In this document: positions 1-9,152 of the stretch, one piece after another
Layout: each line of letters begins with the position of its first letter
How positions within the stretch are numbered: position 1 is the first letter of the stretch
Source of the DNA: a bacterium
GTDB lineage: Bacteria > Desulfobacterota > Binatia > Binatales > Binataceae
Assembly (NCBI GenBank): GCA_014896235.1
Contig: JADBKU010000002.1
Coordinates: 58,307 to 122,306, forward strand
Length of the DNA stretch: 64,000 nt
Reading direction: 5' to 3'
Notes under the pieces: model-generated
What the model was told of the DNA's origin: nothing
The model's database searches: none
What the model saw: the letters and a program-made list of their open reading frames with translations, nothing else
Position numbers and translations under genes: made by a program

Positions 1-912
1 CAACTCGCCAACAACGCCAATCCCGCCTACAACCGCGAGTATTTCGACGAAGCCCACGACCTGATCCTGGCGGCGTGGACGCGTCCCGGTCCGTTCCGCT
101 GGGAGGGCAAGCATTTCCACTATCGTTTCGTGAATCCGTGGGTGCTGCCGTTGCAGAAGCCGCATCCGCCGATCTGGATTCCCGGCCTGATCAGCCCGGA
201 AACGGTCAAATGGTGCGCGCACCATCGCTACCCCTACGTGGCGCTAGCGACGCTGCTCAAGCCCACGCTTGAGATGTTCAACATGTACGCGAAGATCGCG
301 GGCGATCTCGGCTATCAGGCGGGACCGGAGAACTTCGGCTATTTGCAGCCGGTCTTCTGCGCCGACACTGAGGAAAAGGCCGAGGAACTTGGCAAGAACT
401 TCCTGTTCGGCGGCGGCTTCTCGCATTTCGCACGGCCGGAATGGATGTTCCCTCCGGGCTACAACTCGAAGGAGGCGACGCGCCGGCTCGCCTCGCAGGC
501 GGCGAATCCAAACCTGCCGGGCCATGGTCTGCTCGACCACGATCCGGAAAACGACGCCGAACTGCAGGCGCTGAAAAAGGCGCTCTACGGCACTTATCCG
601 GAATGGCTGCGACAGTCGCAAATGATCACGGGCACGCCGAAGACGATTGTCCCGAAGCTGCGCCACGTGCTCGAAGTGCTGCGTCCCGGAATCTTCTCGT
701 TCTGGCTCGACGGCCCGGCGCCGCTAAAGGATCGCCGCCGCTGCGTCGAGCTGCTCGGCAAGGAAGTGTTGCCGGCGATGCATGAAATCGGCAAAGAACT
801 GGGGCTTACCGACCCGTTCCAGGTAAAGCCGGGCTCGCGCCAGCTTTCCAACGGCAAAGCCGAACCGGTCGGACGGCCCGACCTGATCGCGGAATCGACG
901 CTGGGGGCGTAA
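1..912 (+). CDS. LLM-class flavin-dependent oxidoreductase, C-terminal part
   Basis: Luciferase-like monooxygenase family enzyme, a TIM-barrel flavoprotein using FMN or F420. The frame is open from base 1 (reading QLANNANPAYNREYF), so the gene begins upstream of the window and the track start at 130 is internal. The sequence KPHPPIWIPG is the hallmark LLM stretch on the barrel strand before the flavin-binding region. About 303 residues are visible and the C-terminal tail is long and polar. A strong terminator hairpin follows the stop. Substrate is unknown; nearby CoA-transferases suggest a degradative pathway, which is inference. Confidence 0.85.
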   Translation, partial: QLANNANPAYNREYFDEAHDLILAAWTRPGPFRWEGKHFHYRFVNPWVLPLQKPHPPIWIPGLISPETVKWCAHHRYPYVALATLLKPTLEMFNMYAKIAGDLGYQAGPENFGYLQPVFCADTEEKAEELGKNFLFGGGFSHFARPEWMFPPGYNSKEATRRLASQAANPNLPGHGLLDHDPENDAELQALKKALYGTYPEWLRQSQMITGTPKTIVPKLRHVLEVLRPGIFSFWLDGPAPLKDRRRCVELLGKEVLPAMHEIGKELGLTDPFQVKPGSRQLSNGKAEPVGRPDLIAESTLGA

Positions 913-936
913 CGCGCACTGCGCGAGTTGCATGAT

Positions 937-975
937 GGCGGGCGGCGCAATAACGCGCCGCCCGCCACTTTTTCT
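937..975 (+). terminator. Intrinsic terminator after the LLM gene
   Basis: An 11-bp perfect inverted repeat (GGCGGGCGGCG / CGCCGCCCGCC) with a short AT-containing loop is followed at once by ACTTTTTCTT. It lies 25 bases after the stop codon, the classic form of a Rho-independent terminator. Confidence 0.85.
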
Positions 976-1093
976 TCAGACCGCCTTAATCGTGGCGAAC
1001 GCTTGAGCGGTTGCGGAAGCTTGATTAACGTCGGGCGCAGCGGAGCGGCAGAGGGGCGGGTGGGCTTCACGGGATTCGCGCGGCTCGGGTTCG

Positions 1094-1927
1094 ATGGCTT
1101 TTCTTCAGACGACTGACGATCTTGGTTTCAAGCTGGAATTGGCCGAGCGGCCCGCTCGAATCGTCTCGCTCGTGCCGAGTTGGACGGAGACGCTGTTCGC
1201 TTTCGGGGCCGGGAATGAAATCGTCGGTCTGACGCGATTCTGCGTGGAGCCGGCGGATCGCGTCGCCGACGTGCCGAAAGTCGGCGGGACCAAGAATCCG
1301 GACATCAAGGCTATCGTCGATCTCAAGCCGGAGATTGTGATCGCCAACGCCGAGGAAAACCGGCGCGAGGATATCGAAAAGCTGCGCGCCGCGGGAATAC
1401 CGGTCTTCACCACTTACTCGCGCACGGTGGCGGCGGCGGTCGAAGCGATACTCAAACTCGGGCAGGTCGTGGGCCGGCCGGCCGAGGCCGACGCGATCGC
1501 GCGCGAGGTGGTGCGCGAAGTGAGCGTAATCGAAACCGGGCTGGGCGTATGGAACCGCTTGCGATTCAGGGTTTTCTGTCCCATCTGGAAAAACCCCTGG
1601 ATGGCCTTCAACGCCGACACTTACGCGCACGACGTGTTGCGGATGCTCGGCTTCAACAATATTTTCGCGGCGGCGGGCGAGCGTTATCCGCGCGTGACTC
1701 TCGACGAGACGCTCGAGCTGCGGCCCGACTTCGTGCTGCTGCCAAATGAGCCGTACGAATTCAGCCAGAAGGATGCCGACGAACTGAAACCGCTGTTGCC
1801 GCCGGCGCTGAGCCGCCGTGTGGTTCTGATCGACGGCCGCGACCTGCACTGGTACGGAGCGCACATGGCGCCGGGCTTCAAGCGGCTCGCGGCCCTGCTG
1901 GCGCGCGTGCGCGCCGCGTCGGTCTGA
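1094..1927 (+). CDS. BtuF-like cobalamin/metal-chelate binding protein, cytoplasmic form
   Basis: Protein of 277 residues with the helical-backbone metal-receptor fold of ABC-type binding proteins such as BtuF. The N-terminal RIVSLVPSWTETLFAFGAG and the following VGLTRFCVEP, VPKVGGTKNPD and LKPEIVIANAE blocks are typical of the family. No signal peptide or lipobox is visible, so it probably stays in the cytoplasm; such soluble forms are common next to non-transport genes. There is no permease or ATPase beside it. Ligand (corrinoid, haem or other chelate) cannot be told from sequence. The ribosome site is weak. Confidence 0.8.
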   Translation: MAFLQTTDDLGFKLELAERPARIVSLVPSWTETLFAFGAGNEIVGLTRFCVEPADRVADVPKVGGTKNPDIKAIVDLKPEIVIANAEENRREDIEKLRAAGIPVFTTYSRTVAAAVEAILKLGQVVGRPAEADAIAREVVREVSVIETGLGVWNRLRFRVFCPIWKNPWMAFNADTYAHDVLRMLGFNNIFAAAGERYPRVTLDETLELRPDFVLLPNEPYEFSQKDADELKPLLPPALSRRVVLIDGRDLHWYGAHMAPGFKRLAALLARVRAASV

Positions 1928-2048
1928 ACCGCGGCCGGATTGCCGAATGGCGCGGCGACCGACTAATTAGTAAACAGGTCGGAAGTTCGGCATCGGCGAC
2001 CCCCGCCGGCTCCGAATGCCGTTTTTTCACGCGAAGGGAGAAACCAGC

Positions 2049-3257
2049 ATGGCCGCAATCGCCCCGCTCACCGGGATCAAACTGATCGATCTGACCAAGC
2101 TCGCGCCGGGACCTCATTGCACGATGATCCTCGGCGACCTCGGCGCAGACATTATCAAGGTCGAAGAGCCGGGCGCGCCCACCGGACGGCGCGCCGAACA
2201 GGGCGGCGCGACCGGCAAGGTGCGGCGTGTCGAGGGCTTCGGATCCGTGCCGACCAACGCGCTCGCGCGCAACAAGAAATCGATCGGCATCAATCTGAAA
2301 AGCCCGATCGGCAGGGAAATCTATCTGCGGCTTGCCCGCGACGCCGACGTGATTGTCGAAGAGTTCCGGCCCGGCGTGGCGAAGCGCCTGGGCGTCGATT
2401 ACGAAACGCTCAAAGCCGACAATCCGAAACTGATCTATTGCGCCGTGACCGGATTCGGCCAGACTGGGCCGTACAAGGACCAGGTTGGCCACGACCTGAA
2501 TTATATCGCGACGGCGGGCGCGCTCTCGCTGATCGGCCGCAAGGATCAGCCGCCGACCATTCCGCTGAACCTGCTCGCCGACTATGCCGGCGGCGGCATG
2601 CACGCGGCGATCGGCGTGCTCGCGGCGCTAGTCGCACGCAACCAGACCGGGCGCGGACAATATGTCGATATAGCGATGCTCGACGGCGTCATGCTGCTGA
2701 TCGCGCAGGCGCTATCGACCTATTTCACCAACGGCAAGATTCCGAAGCGCGGCTATACGTCCACCGACGGCGCAGCGCCGTATTACAATCTGTACGAAAC
2801 CAAAGACAACAAATACATCACGATCGGATCGGTCGAGCCGTGGTTCTACGCCAATCTGTGCCGTGCGCTTGGCTGCGAACAATACATCACCGACCAGCAC
2901 AACCATCAGAAATGGACCGAGATGCTCGAGCATTTCGCCCGCGTCTTCAAGACGCGCACGCGCGACGAATGGTTCGAATATCTTTCCCGATCCGATATTT
3001 GCGTGGGCCGGATGCTTACGCTCGACGAACTTGCCGATGAGCCGCAGATTCGCGCCCGCAACATGATCGTGGAGGTCGAAACGCCGTCCGGCGAAAAAGT
3101 CAAGCAGGTAGGCATCTCGATCAAGCTGTCGGAGACGCCCGGATCGATCCGGTCGCTCGCGCCGAAGCTGGGGCAGCATACGGAGGAAATTCTCGGCGGG
3201 CTTGGCTACAGCGCCGCGGATATCGAGCGCTGGCGCGCCGAGGGCGCGATCAAGTAG
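2049..3257 (+). CDS. CaiB/BaiF family CoA-transferase (first of three)
   Basis: Type III CoA-transferase, moving CoA between a carboxylic acid and an acyl-CoA through an aspartyl-CoA intermediate. The start at 2049 (MAAIAPLTGIKLIDL) is preferred over 2016 because a GAAGGGAG ribosome site lies just upstream and the family begins with this strand. GLGADIIKVEEPG-like text near residue 31 and the GHDLNY motif holding the likely catalytic Asp149 are present. Length 402 fits the family. It is followed after about 80 bases by an aminotransferase. The donor and acceptor are unknown. Confidence 0.9.
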   Translation: MAAIAPLTGIKLIDLTKLAPGPHCTMILGDLGADIIKVEEPGAPTGRRAEQGGATGKVRRVEGFGSVPTNALARNKKSIGINLKSPIGREIYLRLARDADVIVEEFRPGVAKRLGVDYETLKADNPKLIYCAVTGFGQTGPYKDQVGHDLNYIATAGALSLIGRKDQPPTIPLNLLADYAGGGMHAAIGVLAALVARNQTGRGQYVDIAMLDGVMLLIAQALSTYFTNGKIPKRGYTSTDGAAPYYNLYETKDNKYITIGSVEPWFYANLCRALGCEQYITDQHNHQKWTEMLEHFARVFKTRTRDEWFEYLSRSDICVGRMLTLDELADEPQIRARNMIVEVETPSGEKVKQVGISIKLSETPGSIRSLAPKLGQHTEEILGGLGYSAADIERWRAEGAIK

Positions 3258-3265
3258 GCGGCAAA

Positions 3266-3284
3266 TCCGACAACCGTTGTCGGA
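3266..3284. promoter_or_regulatory. Perfect 19-bp palindrome upstream of the aminotransferase
   Basis: TCCGACAAC, one centre base, then GTTGTCGGA: nine-base arms with a one-base centre. It lies nine bases after the CoA-transferase stop and 55 bases before the aminotransferase start. There is no T-run, so it looks more like an operator for a dimeric regulator than a terminator, though a weak RNA hairpin is possible. Confidence 0.4.
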
Positions 3285-3338
3285 GCGCGGTGGTATGCCG
3301 ATAGCAGCGCGGCGACGCGCGAACCATGGAGAGTGATG

Positions 3339-4673
3339 ATGGCGGACGATCGGCAGAGCGCGATGTTCATGGAAGGGCCATACGAACCGCTGATGATCGA
3401 GCGGGCGGAAGGCCCATGGCTCTATGCGAGCGACGGGAGGCGGATTCTCGACGCGGCGGCCGGCGCGGTGGTCGTGAATGTCGGCCAGGGACGGGAGGAG
3501 ATCGCGCGCCTGATGGCCGAGGAGGCCGCGAAAATCAATTATGTCGTTCCGATCTGGAACACTCCCGCCCGCGAGCGGTTGTGCGCGCGCCTGGCGCGAT
3601 GGACGCCGCCGGGCCTGAACCGTTTCTTCTTCACCAGCGGCGGCTCGGAAGCGGTCGAGGCCGCGATCAAGTTCGCGTTGATGTACCAGAAGCTGAAGGG
3701 ACGGACGGGCCGCACCAGGATCATTTCGCGCTGGACGTCGTATCACGGCAATACCCTCGCGGCGCTTTCGGTCGGAGGAAACCGCAACCGGCGCAAGGAC
3801 TACGAGCAAGTGCTTTTCGATTGGCCGCATATTCCGCCGTCATTCTGCTACCGCTGCCCATGGGGAAAAACGTATCCGGGATGCGGTCTCGATTGCGCGG
3901 AGGCGCTGGAGGCTGAAATCGCACGGCACGGCGCCGATTCGATCGCGGCGTTTATCGCGGAGCCAATGATGGGAGCGACAGGCGGAGCCGTTCCGCCCGT
4001 CAAGGAATATTGGCCGCGCATCGCCGAAATCTGCCGGAAGCATGAAATTCTGCTGATCGTGGACGAAGTGATGACCGGTTTCGGCCGCACCGGGCGGCGT
4101 TTCGCAGTCGAGCATTGGAGCCTGGCGCCCGACGTTCTCGTCGGCGGCAAAGGTCTGACCGGCGGCTATATGCCGATGGGTATGATCGCCGTGGACGAAA
4201 AGCTGGTCGCCGAATGCGAAAAGCTGCACGCGGATTTCATGTTTTACACCTATAGCTGTCATCCGTTGGCGTGCGCCGTCGCGGACAAGGTGCTCGAAAT
4301 CATGGAGCGCGAACGCCTGGTCGAGCATGCGGCCGAAATCGGCGCCCGGCTCGGCGCCCAGCTCAAGGAAAATCTTTCGGGCCATCCGATGGTCGGGGAC
4401 ATCCGCGGCACGGGCCTGTTCTGGGGCGTCGAGCTGGTGCGCGAGCGCGAAGCGCGGACGCCTTATCCGCCGTCGCGAAAGGTCACGTCGCAAGTGATCG
4501 GCGCTGCGCTTAAGCACGGACTGTTCGTCTATCCGACGGTTGGCATGGCGGGAGAAGCTGGCGGCGACGGCGTGATGGTTACGCCGCCTTTCGTGATCGG
4601 AAACGCCGAGGTGGACTATATCGTGCGAAATCTGCGGACGGCGCTTGACGAAACGCATGCCGGCATGCGGTGA
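3339..4673 (+). CDS. Class III PLP-dependent aminotransferase
   Basis: Fold-type I aminotransferase of the omega-amino-acid/acetylornithine class. TSGGSEAVEAAIKFA (residue 99 on), VDEVMTGFGRTG (241) and GGKGLTGGY with the PLP lysine K271 are all present. A Cys-rich segment CYRCPWGKTYPGCGLDC occurs near residue 170, seen in one subfamily of these enzymes. The track start is a GTG at 3333; I chose ATG 3339 because GGAGAG is then correctly spaced, and 3336 is also possible. Length 444. Substrate is not determinable; its amine could feed the neighbouring CoA-ester chemistry. Confidence 0.88.
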   Translation: MADDRQSAMFMEGPYEPLMIERAEGPWLYASDGRRILDAAAGAVVVNVGQGREEIARLMAEEAAKINYVVPIWNTPARERLCARLARWTPPGLNRFFFTSGGSEAVEAAIKFALMYQKLKGRTGRTRIISRWTSYHGNTLAALSVGGNRNRRKDYEQVLFDWPHIPPSFCYRCPWGKTYPGCGLDCAEALEAEIARHGADSIAAFIAEPMMGATGGAVPPVKEYWPRIAEICRKHEILLIVDEVMTGFGRTGRRFAVEHWSLAPDVLVGGKGLTGGYMPMGMIAVDEKLVAECEKLHADFMFYTYSCHPLACAVADKVLEIMERERLVEHAAEIGARLGAQLKENLSGHPMVGDIRGTGLFWGVELVREREARTPYPPSRKVTSQVIGAALKHGLFVYPTVGMAGEAGGDGVMVTPPFVIGNAEVDYIVRNLRTALDETHAGMR

Positions 4674-4825
4674 GTAAATCTCGCGCTGTCGCAGCGAAGT
4701 TGTGGATGCCGCGGTCGCGGCCGAAAAAATCACCGGTTTACCCGCCACAGGTTATGATAGCCCTACAACTCGCGGCGTTCGTCGGGTAAGTTTTTCTCAT
4801 CGTTTCGGGCGCAAATGGAGCGGCC

Positions 4826-5701
4826 ATGGCTGACATAATCGGTCCGACTTCTCATTTTTTCTATTCGCAGCGGCTCAAACTGCATTACGTCGATTGGGGC
4901 AATCATCATCTGCCCCTTGCGATTCTGGTGCACGGCGGACGCGACCACTCGCGGAACTGGGATTTCGTCGCGCTCGATCTGCGACGGCATTTTCATGTCG
5001 TCGCGCCCGACCTGCGTGGCCACGGCGATTCGGACTGGGCGATCGGCGGAGCCTATTCGATCACCGATCACGTGCTCGATTTGGGCCAGTTGATGAACGC
5101 GCTCGAGCCGAAAGGCCCCGTGACTCTGATCGGCCATTCGCTGGGCGCCGGAGTGGTGCTCCAGCGCGCGGGCGTGTTTCCGGCGGCCGTCAAAGCGATC
5201 GTCGCGATCGAGGGGCTTGGACCGCCGGGCGCGATGATCCGCGAGACGCCCGCGCACGAGCGCATGGAGCATTGGGTGACCGACATGCTTGCGTTGGCGC
5301 AGCGCAAACCGCGCGAATACCAGACGATCGAGCAGGCGATGGAGCGGATGCGCGAAGCGAACCCGCATCTGAGCGCCGAGATGGCGCGGCATCTCACGAT
5401 TTACGGCGTCAGACGCAACGAAAACGGCACGTTTTCATGGAAGTACGACAACTATACGCGCGCCACGTCGCCGTATTTGTTCAATTTGAAAGACGCGATG
5501 GAAATCTGGTCGCGAATCCAATGTCCGACGCTGCTGGTGCGCGGCGATTCGTCATGGGCGGGCGATTGGGAGCGCGACGGGCGGCTTGATGCGTTCCGGA
5601 CGGCCGAACTGGTGACGATCAAAAACGCCGGCCACTGGGTGCATCACGATCAACTGGCGGAATTTCTTGCGGTGATCCATCGATTTCTGGGCCTATCCTG
5701 A
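4826..5701 (+). CDS. Alpha/beta hydrolase
   Basis: Alpha/beta-hydrolase fold enzyme of 291 residues. LVHGGRDHSRNW gives the oxyanion region near residue 34, PDLRGHGDSD follows the third strand, and GHSLG places the nucleophile at Ser105. The C-terminal NAGHWVHHD supplies the catalytic histidine near residue 271. No signal peptide, so cytoplasmic. The stop overlaps the ClC start as TGATG, so the two are probably translated together, an odd pairing of hydrolase and ion channel. Likely an esterase, lactonase or C-C hydrolase; the substrate is unknown. Confidence 0.88.
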   Translation: MADIIGPTSHFFYSQRLKLHYVDWGNHHLPLAILVHGGRDHSRNWDFVALDLRRHFHVVAPDLRGHGDSDWAIGGAYSITDHVLDLGQLMNALEPKGPVTLIGHSLGAGVVLQRAGVFPAAVKAIVAIEGLGPPGAMIRETPAHERMEHWVTDMLALAQRKPREYQTIEQAMERMREANPHLSAEMARHLTIYGVRRNENGTFSWKYDNYTRATSPYLFNLKDAMEIWSRIQCPTLLVRGDSSWAGDWERDGRLDAFRTAELVTIKNAGHWVHHDQLAEFLAVIHRFLGLS

Positions 5702-7797
5702 TGGCGAGCAAACCTTCAGCAGCCGGAGCAGCGGCGCCGCCCCAGCCGTTGGTTCATCCGGAGTCGGTTTCGTTGCGGGTCGATCAGCTCGAATATCTGG
5801 AAACGATTTTGCTGGCGGTCGCGGTTGGCGTGCTTGCGGCGCTTGGCAATCTCGGGTTTCGGCGCGTGATCGATTTCTTTTCCTGGATTTTCCGCGGCTG
5901 GGAATGGCGCGCGCTCGGCATCCATTATCATGCGTGGACGATCATGCTGATTCCGCTGATCCTGCTGAGCGGCGGCGTCGGGATGCTGATTCTTAACTAT
6001 TTTTTCCCCGGCGACGTGCTTGGCTACGGCTTTCCGAATTTTCTCGAGATGGTCAATCTCGGCAACGCGCGCATCAAACGCCGCTGGATCGTCTTGAAAG
6101 CGCTGGGCGCCGGACTCTCGCTTGGCGCGGGCGCGTCGGTCGGACGCGAAGGACCGATCGCGCAAATCGGCGGCGCGATCGGATCGGCCGTCGCGCAAGT
6201 GCGTCGGCTCGGCGTCGAACGCGCCAAGGTTCTGGTCGCCGCTGGCGCGGGCGCCGGAATCGCCACCACGTTCAATGCGCCGATGGGCGGCCTGATGTTC
6301 GCGCAGGAAATCGTCCTGATGGGGCAGACGGAGCTCGCCAACCTCGTATTGATGATCGTTGCGACGTTCACTGCGGTAGTGACTTCGCGCACGCTGATGG
6401 GCGAGGCCGGCGCCGTGTTCCATCCGGTGCAATTTCATCTGGTGAGCTACTGGGAACTGCTCAGCTATGGTTTGCTGGGCGCGGTGCTCGGCGTGGTCAG
6501 CGCCGGGTATATCCGGTTTTTCCACGGACTCGGGCGCCGTGTGCGGTCGATCAAGCAGCCGCAATGGGTCAAGCTGATGGCCGGCCTTTTTCTGGTCGGC
6601 GTGATAGCGATTTTCCTGCCGCGAAACCTTTCAGACGGCTATCCGGCGATCGATCAGGCGATGCAAGGAAAAATCGCGGCGGAGATGCTGTTGGCGCTGG
6701 CGGTCGCGAAATTTTTTACCAGCGCCGTTTCGCTCGATTGCGGCGCGCCGGGCGGCGTATTCGGTCCGATCTTCTTTATTGGCGCGATGAGCGGCGGAGC
6801 CTTTCGGCAATTCATGAGCCTTTTCATGCCGCGGATACTCGGTCCGCGCGGTTCATATTCGTTGATCGGCCTCGGCGCGTTCCTGGGCGGCGTCACCCAT
6901 GCGCCCCTGACCGCGCTGTTTCTGCTGTTCGAGATGACCGAGCTTAACTATTCGGTCGCGTTGCCGGCGATGATCGCGGTCATCACGGCGTTGGTCGTGG
7001 CGCGCTCGATCGAAAGCGAATCGATCGATATGTACACGCTGGCGCGCGAGGGCAAAACGCTGGCGATCGGGCGCGAGCGCCTGCTGCTCACGCAGTTGCC
7101 CGTATCCTCGGTGATGAACCGGGAAGTCGACGTTTTGCCGCTTAACGCGCCGTTGCACGAGGTGTTGCGCGCCGCCGGCGAAACCTCTCAGGCGACGCTG
7201 CCGGTCGTCAACAGCAAGAACGAGCTGGTCGGCCTGGTCGTGACGCGGGATTTGCTCGCGCTGCTGGCGGGCGGCGGCGAATTGGGGCCGTTGGTGAACG
7301 CTTTCGATATCTGTCGGCGTAATCCGCCGGTAGTCACGCCGGAATCTAACCTCGATCAGGCCGCGCAGATGATGGAATACGAGGCCTTGGACGAATTGCC
7401 GGTGGTCGAAAATCCGCACGGCAGCCTGTTTTTGGGTCTCGTCGCGCGCCGAAGCATCGCGCAGGCGTTCAACCGTGTGACGGTGTCGCTGTCGTCGCAT
7501 GAAGGCGGCGACCGCGGCATTTTTTGGGCGACCGGATATCGCGTGGCGCGGCTTAAGATACCCGAATCGGCGGCCGGCAGAACCATCCGCCAGCTCGATC
7601 CGCGCGCCCGTTTCGGCGTCAGCGTCCTCGCGGTTCAAGATGCGAGCGATCCCGTGGCTGGGTTCGCTCCGATCGCTCCTGACCGCGCGCTCAAAAGCGG
7701 CGATCTCATAATCGCCGCGGGTCGTCCGGCCGACCTGCGCCGATTCGAACGCGAGCTGGCCGGGATTGCGCGCAATGCCGCGGTCGAAGCCGAATGA
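5701..7797 (+). CDS. ClC family chloride channel/antiporter with CBS pair and TrkA-C domain
   Basis: Integral membrane protein of 698 residues. Residues about 35-440 hold the hydrophobic ClC core. GREGPIAQIGG carries the gating glutamate expected of exchangers and GAPGGVFGPIFFIGA is the third anion-binding stretch. Two CBS repeats follow (PVSSVMNREVDVLPL and the ARRNPP-type second copy, about 465-590), then a TrkA-C/RCK-C-like tail (RTIRQLDPRARFGVSVLAV). These cytosolic domains usually sense nucleotides or ions. It overlaps the hydrolase stop by one base. Chloride/proton exchange is the likely activity. Confidence 0.93.
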   Translation: MASKPSAAGAAAPPQPLVHPESVSLRVDQLEYLETILLAVAVGVLAALGNLGFRRVIDFFSWIFRGWEWRALGIHYHAWTIMLIPLILLSGGVGMLILNYFFPGDVLGYGFPNFLEMVNLGNARIKRRWIVLKALGAGLSLGAGASVGREGPIAQIGGAIGSAVAQVRRLGVERAKVLVAAGAGAGIATTFNAPMGGLMFAQEIVLMGQTELANLVLMIVATFTAVVTSRTLMGEAGAVFHPVQFHLVSYWELLSYGLLGAVLGVVSAGYIRFFHGLGRRVRSIKQPQWVKLMAGLFLVGVIAIFLPRNLSDGYPAIDQAMQGKIAAEMLLALAVAKFFTSAVSLDCGAPGGVFGPIFFIGAMSGGAFRQFMSLFMPRILGPRGSYSLIGLGAFLGGVTHAPLTALFLLFEMTELNYSVALPAMIAVITALVVARSIESESIDMYTLAREGKTLAIGRERLLLTQLPVSSVMNREVDVLPLNAPLHEVLRAAGETSQATLPVVNSKNELVGLVVTRDLLALLAGGGELGPLVNAFDICRRNPPVVTPESNLDQAAQMMEYEALDELPVVENPHGSLFLGLVARRSIAQAFNRVTVSLSSHEGGDRGIFWATGYRVARLKIPESAAGRTIRQLDPRARFGVSVLAVQDASDPVAGFAPIAPDRALKSGDLIIAAGRPADLRRFERELAGIARNAAVEAE

Positions 7798-7837
7798 CGC
7801 TCTCCGGTTGGCGAAAACTCGCGATCGAACCCGAGGT

Positions 7838-8689
7838 TCAGATTCGTTCGATCACTTCTTCGCGAAAACGCGCGAGTTCATCTTCCGTCAGAGCTTTGAC
7901 CGGCGAACCAACCAGCGCGCGGTCAACGCCCGCCGCTTTCAGCCGGCGCATGTCATCGAGCGTGAGCGGCTTTCCGGTGCGCAGGCTGAGCGTGATTTCG
8001 ACCGGCCGGGAGCGGCCCGCCTCGCGTTCAAGCGCGCGCAAACGGCCGATCAGCGCTTGCGCGTCGTCGTGGGTTTTTGCGATCCCATACCATCCGTCGC
8101 CATAGCGAACGGCGCGCTTGAGCGCGATTTCCGTGGTGCCGCCGACGACGATCGGCGGATGAGGTTTCTGCACGGGCTTGGGATTGAACCTGGCGCCTTC
8201 GAGGCTGATGGTCTTGCCGTGATAGGCGGGCTCGTCGCTGGTCCACAATTCTTTCATCAATTCGATATATTCGCGCGTGCGCAGCGCGCGATCGCCGAAA
8301 CTCGCGCCGACGAGCGCGAACTCCTCCGCCCACCATCCAACGCCGACTCCGAAAATCGCCCGCCCGGAACTCAATACGTCCAGCGTCGCGACCGCCTTCG
8401 CCGTCGATATCGCATTGCGCATCGGCACGACATAAATTCCCGTCGCCAGCCGGATTTTGCTCGTGTGAGCCGCCGCGTATGCCAGCGTCAGCATCGGATC
8501 GTTGAAGGGAACGTCGAGCGGCGCGGGAAAACTTCCGTCGGCCGAGTATGGATATTTCGATTGCGACTTGACGGGCATGATCAAGTGTTCGCCAATCCAC
8601 GCCGATTCGTATCCAAGCTCCTCGGCGCGCCGCACATGGGTCGAAATTCGTTCCGGTTTGACACTCGTGATGAAGGTTCCGAAATTCAT
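7838..8689 (-). CDS. LLM-class F420-dependent-type oxidoreductase
   Basis: Luciferase-like flavoprotein of 283 residues with GVGVGWWAEEFALVG and KPHPPIVVGG, the two most conserved stretches of the class, matching the F420-dependent subfamily better than FMN luciferases. A CGGAGG ribosome site sits six bases before the ATG. It is the last gene of an apparent six-gene minus-strand operon with a lipoprotein, a PHP protein, a protein kinase, a zinc-ribbon protein and an FHA protein, an unexpected setting for a redox enzyme. Substrate unknown. Confidence 0.88.
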   Translation of the reverse strand: MNFGTFITSVKPERISTHVRRAEELGYESAWIGEHLIMPVKSQSKYPYSADGSFPAPLDVPFNDPMLTLAYAAAHTSKIRLATGIYVVPMRNAISTAKAVATLDVLSSGRAIFGVGVGWWAEEFALVGASFGDRALRTREYIELMKELWTSDEPAYHGKTISLEGARFNPKPVQKPHPPIVVGGTTEIALKRAVRYGDGWYGIAKTHDDAQALIGRLRALEREAGRSRPVEITLSLRTGKPLTLDDMRRLKAAGVDRALVGSPVKALTEDELARFREEVIERI

Positions 8690-8741
8690 ACGCGCCTCCG
8701 ATTTTGCGATATCGTCGGCCGCATCGCCCGGATATCGCGAT

Positions 8742-9134
8742 TCAACGCGCGGCGGGCCGCTGGAGCCGCGCCGCGGTCGCCGTGCACTTGAGCGATTTCA
8801 GGCAGCCGACCGCGCCGGCGTTCTTGCCGCACGATAGATCGATCAGCGCATCGGCGTCGACCTTTTCCGCCTCCTCGCGCAGCTTCGCAACCAACTGTTC
8901 GCGGTCGCCGCCTCCGCCAAGCAAGGTATCGTCGCACGACCATGCGCTCACCGCGCCCAGATTCCTGTATCCATTAGTTCGCGGATCGGAGGAAGAATAG
9001 ACGGGGATTTCGGCCGCCAGGCGCGATGCGGTCGCCGAATCGACGCCGCCGAATTCGCCCAGCGGGATGCATCCGCCGAGCGTGGCGGGCAGGCAGGCGA
9101 AAAAAATTATCAATCCAATTGTGGAACGGTTCAT
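8742..9134 (-). CDS. Small lipoprotein of unknown function
   Basis: Protein of 130 residues beginning with a hydrophobic signal and LGGC lipobox (lipidated Cys near residue 22), so it is probably anchored in a membrane after signal peptidase II cleavage. The body reads YRNLGAVSAWSCDDTLLG, then REQLVAKLREEAEKVDADALIDLSCG, an arrangement like small RcsF/YbjQ-type alpha-beta lipoproteins, but I cannot assign a family with certainty. Several cysteines (four after the lipobox) could form disulfides in the periplasm. It lies 18 bases after the PHP gene and 52 before the LLM gene, in the same orientation. Confidence 0.75.
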   Translation of the reverse strand: MNRSTIGLIIFFACLPATLGGCIPLGEFGGVDSATASRLAAEIPVYSSSDPRTNGYRNLGAVSAWSCDDTLLGGGGDREQLVAKLREEAEKVDADALIDLSCGKNAGAVGCLKSLKCTATAARLQRPAAR

Positions 9135-9152
9135 TTGTCGGGACGGCGCGCC

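Noticed and set aside
7798-7837. Possible terminator between the ClC gene and the convergent LLM gene
   Set aside because: Only short imperfect pairing is visible and there is no T-run, so I did not list it.
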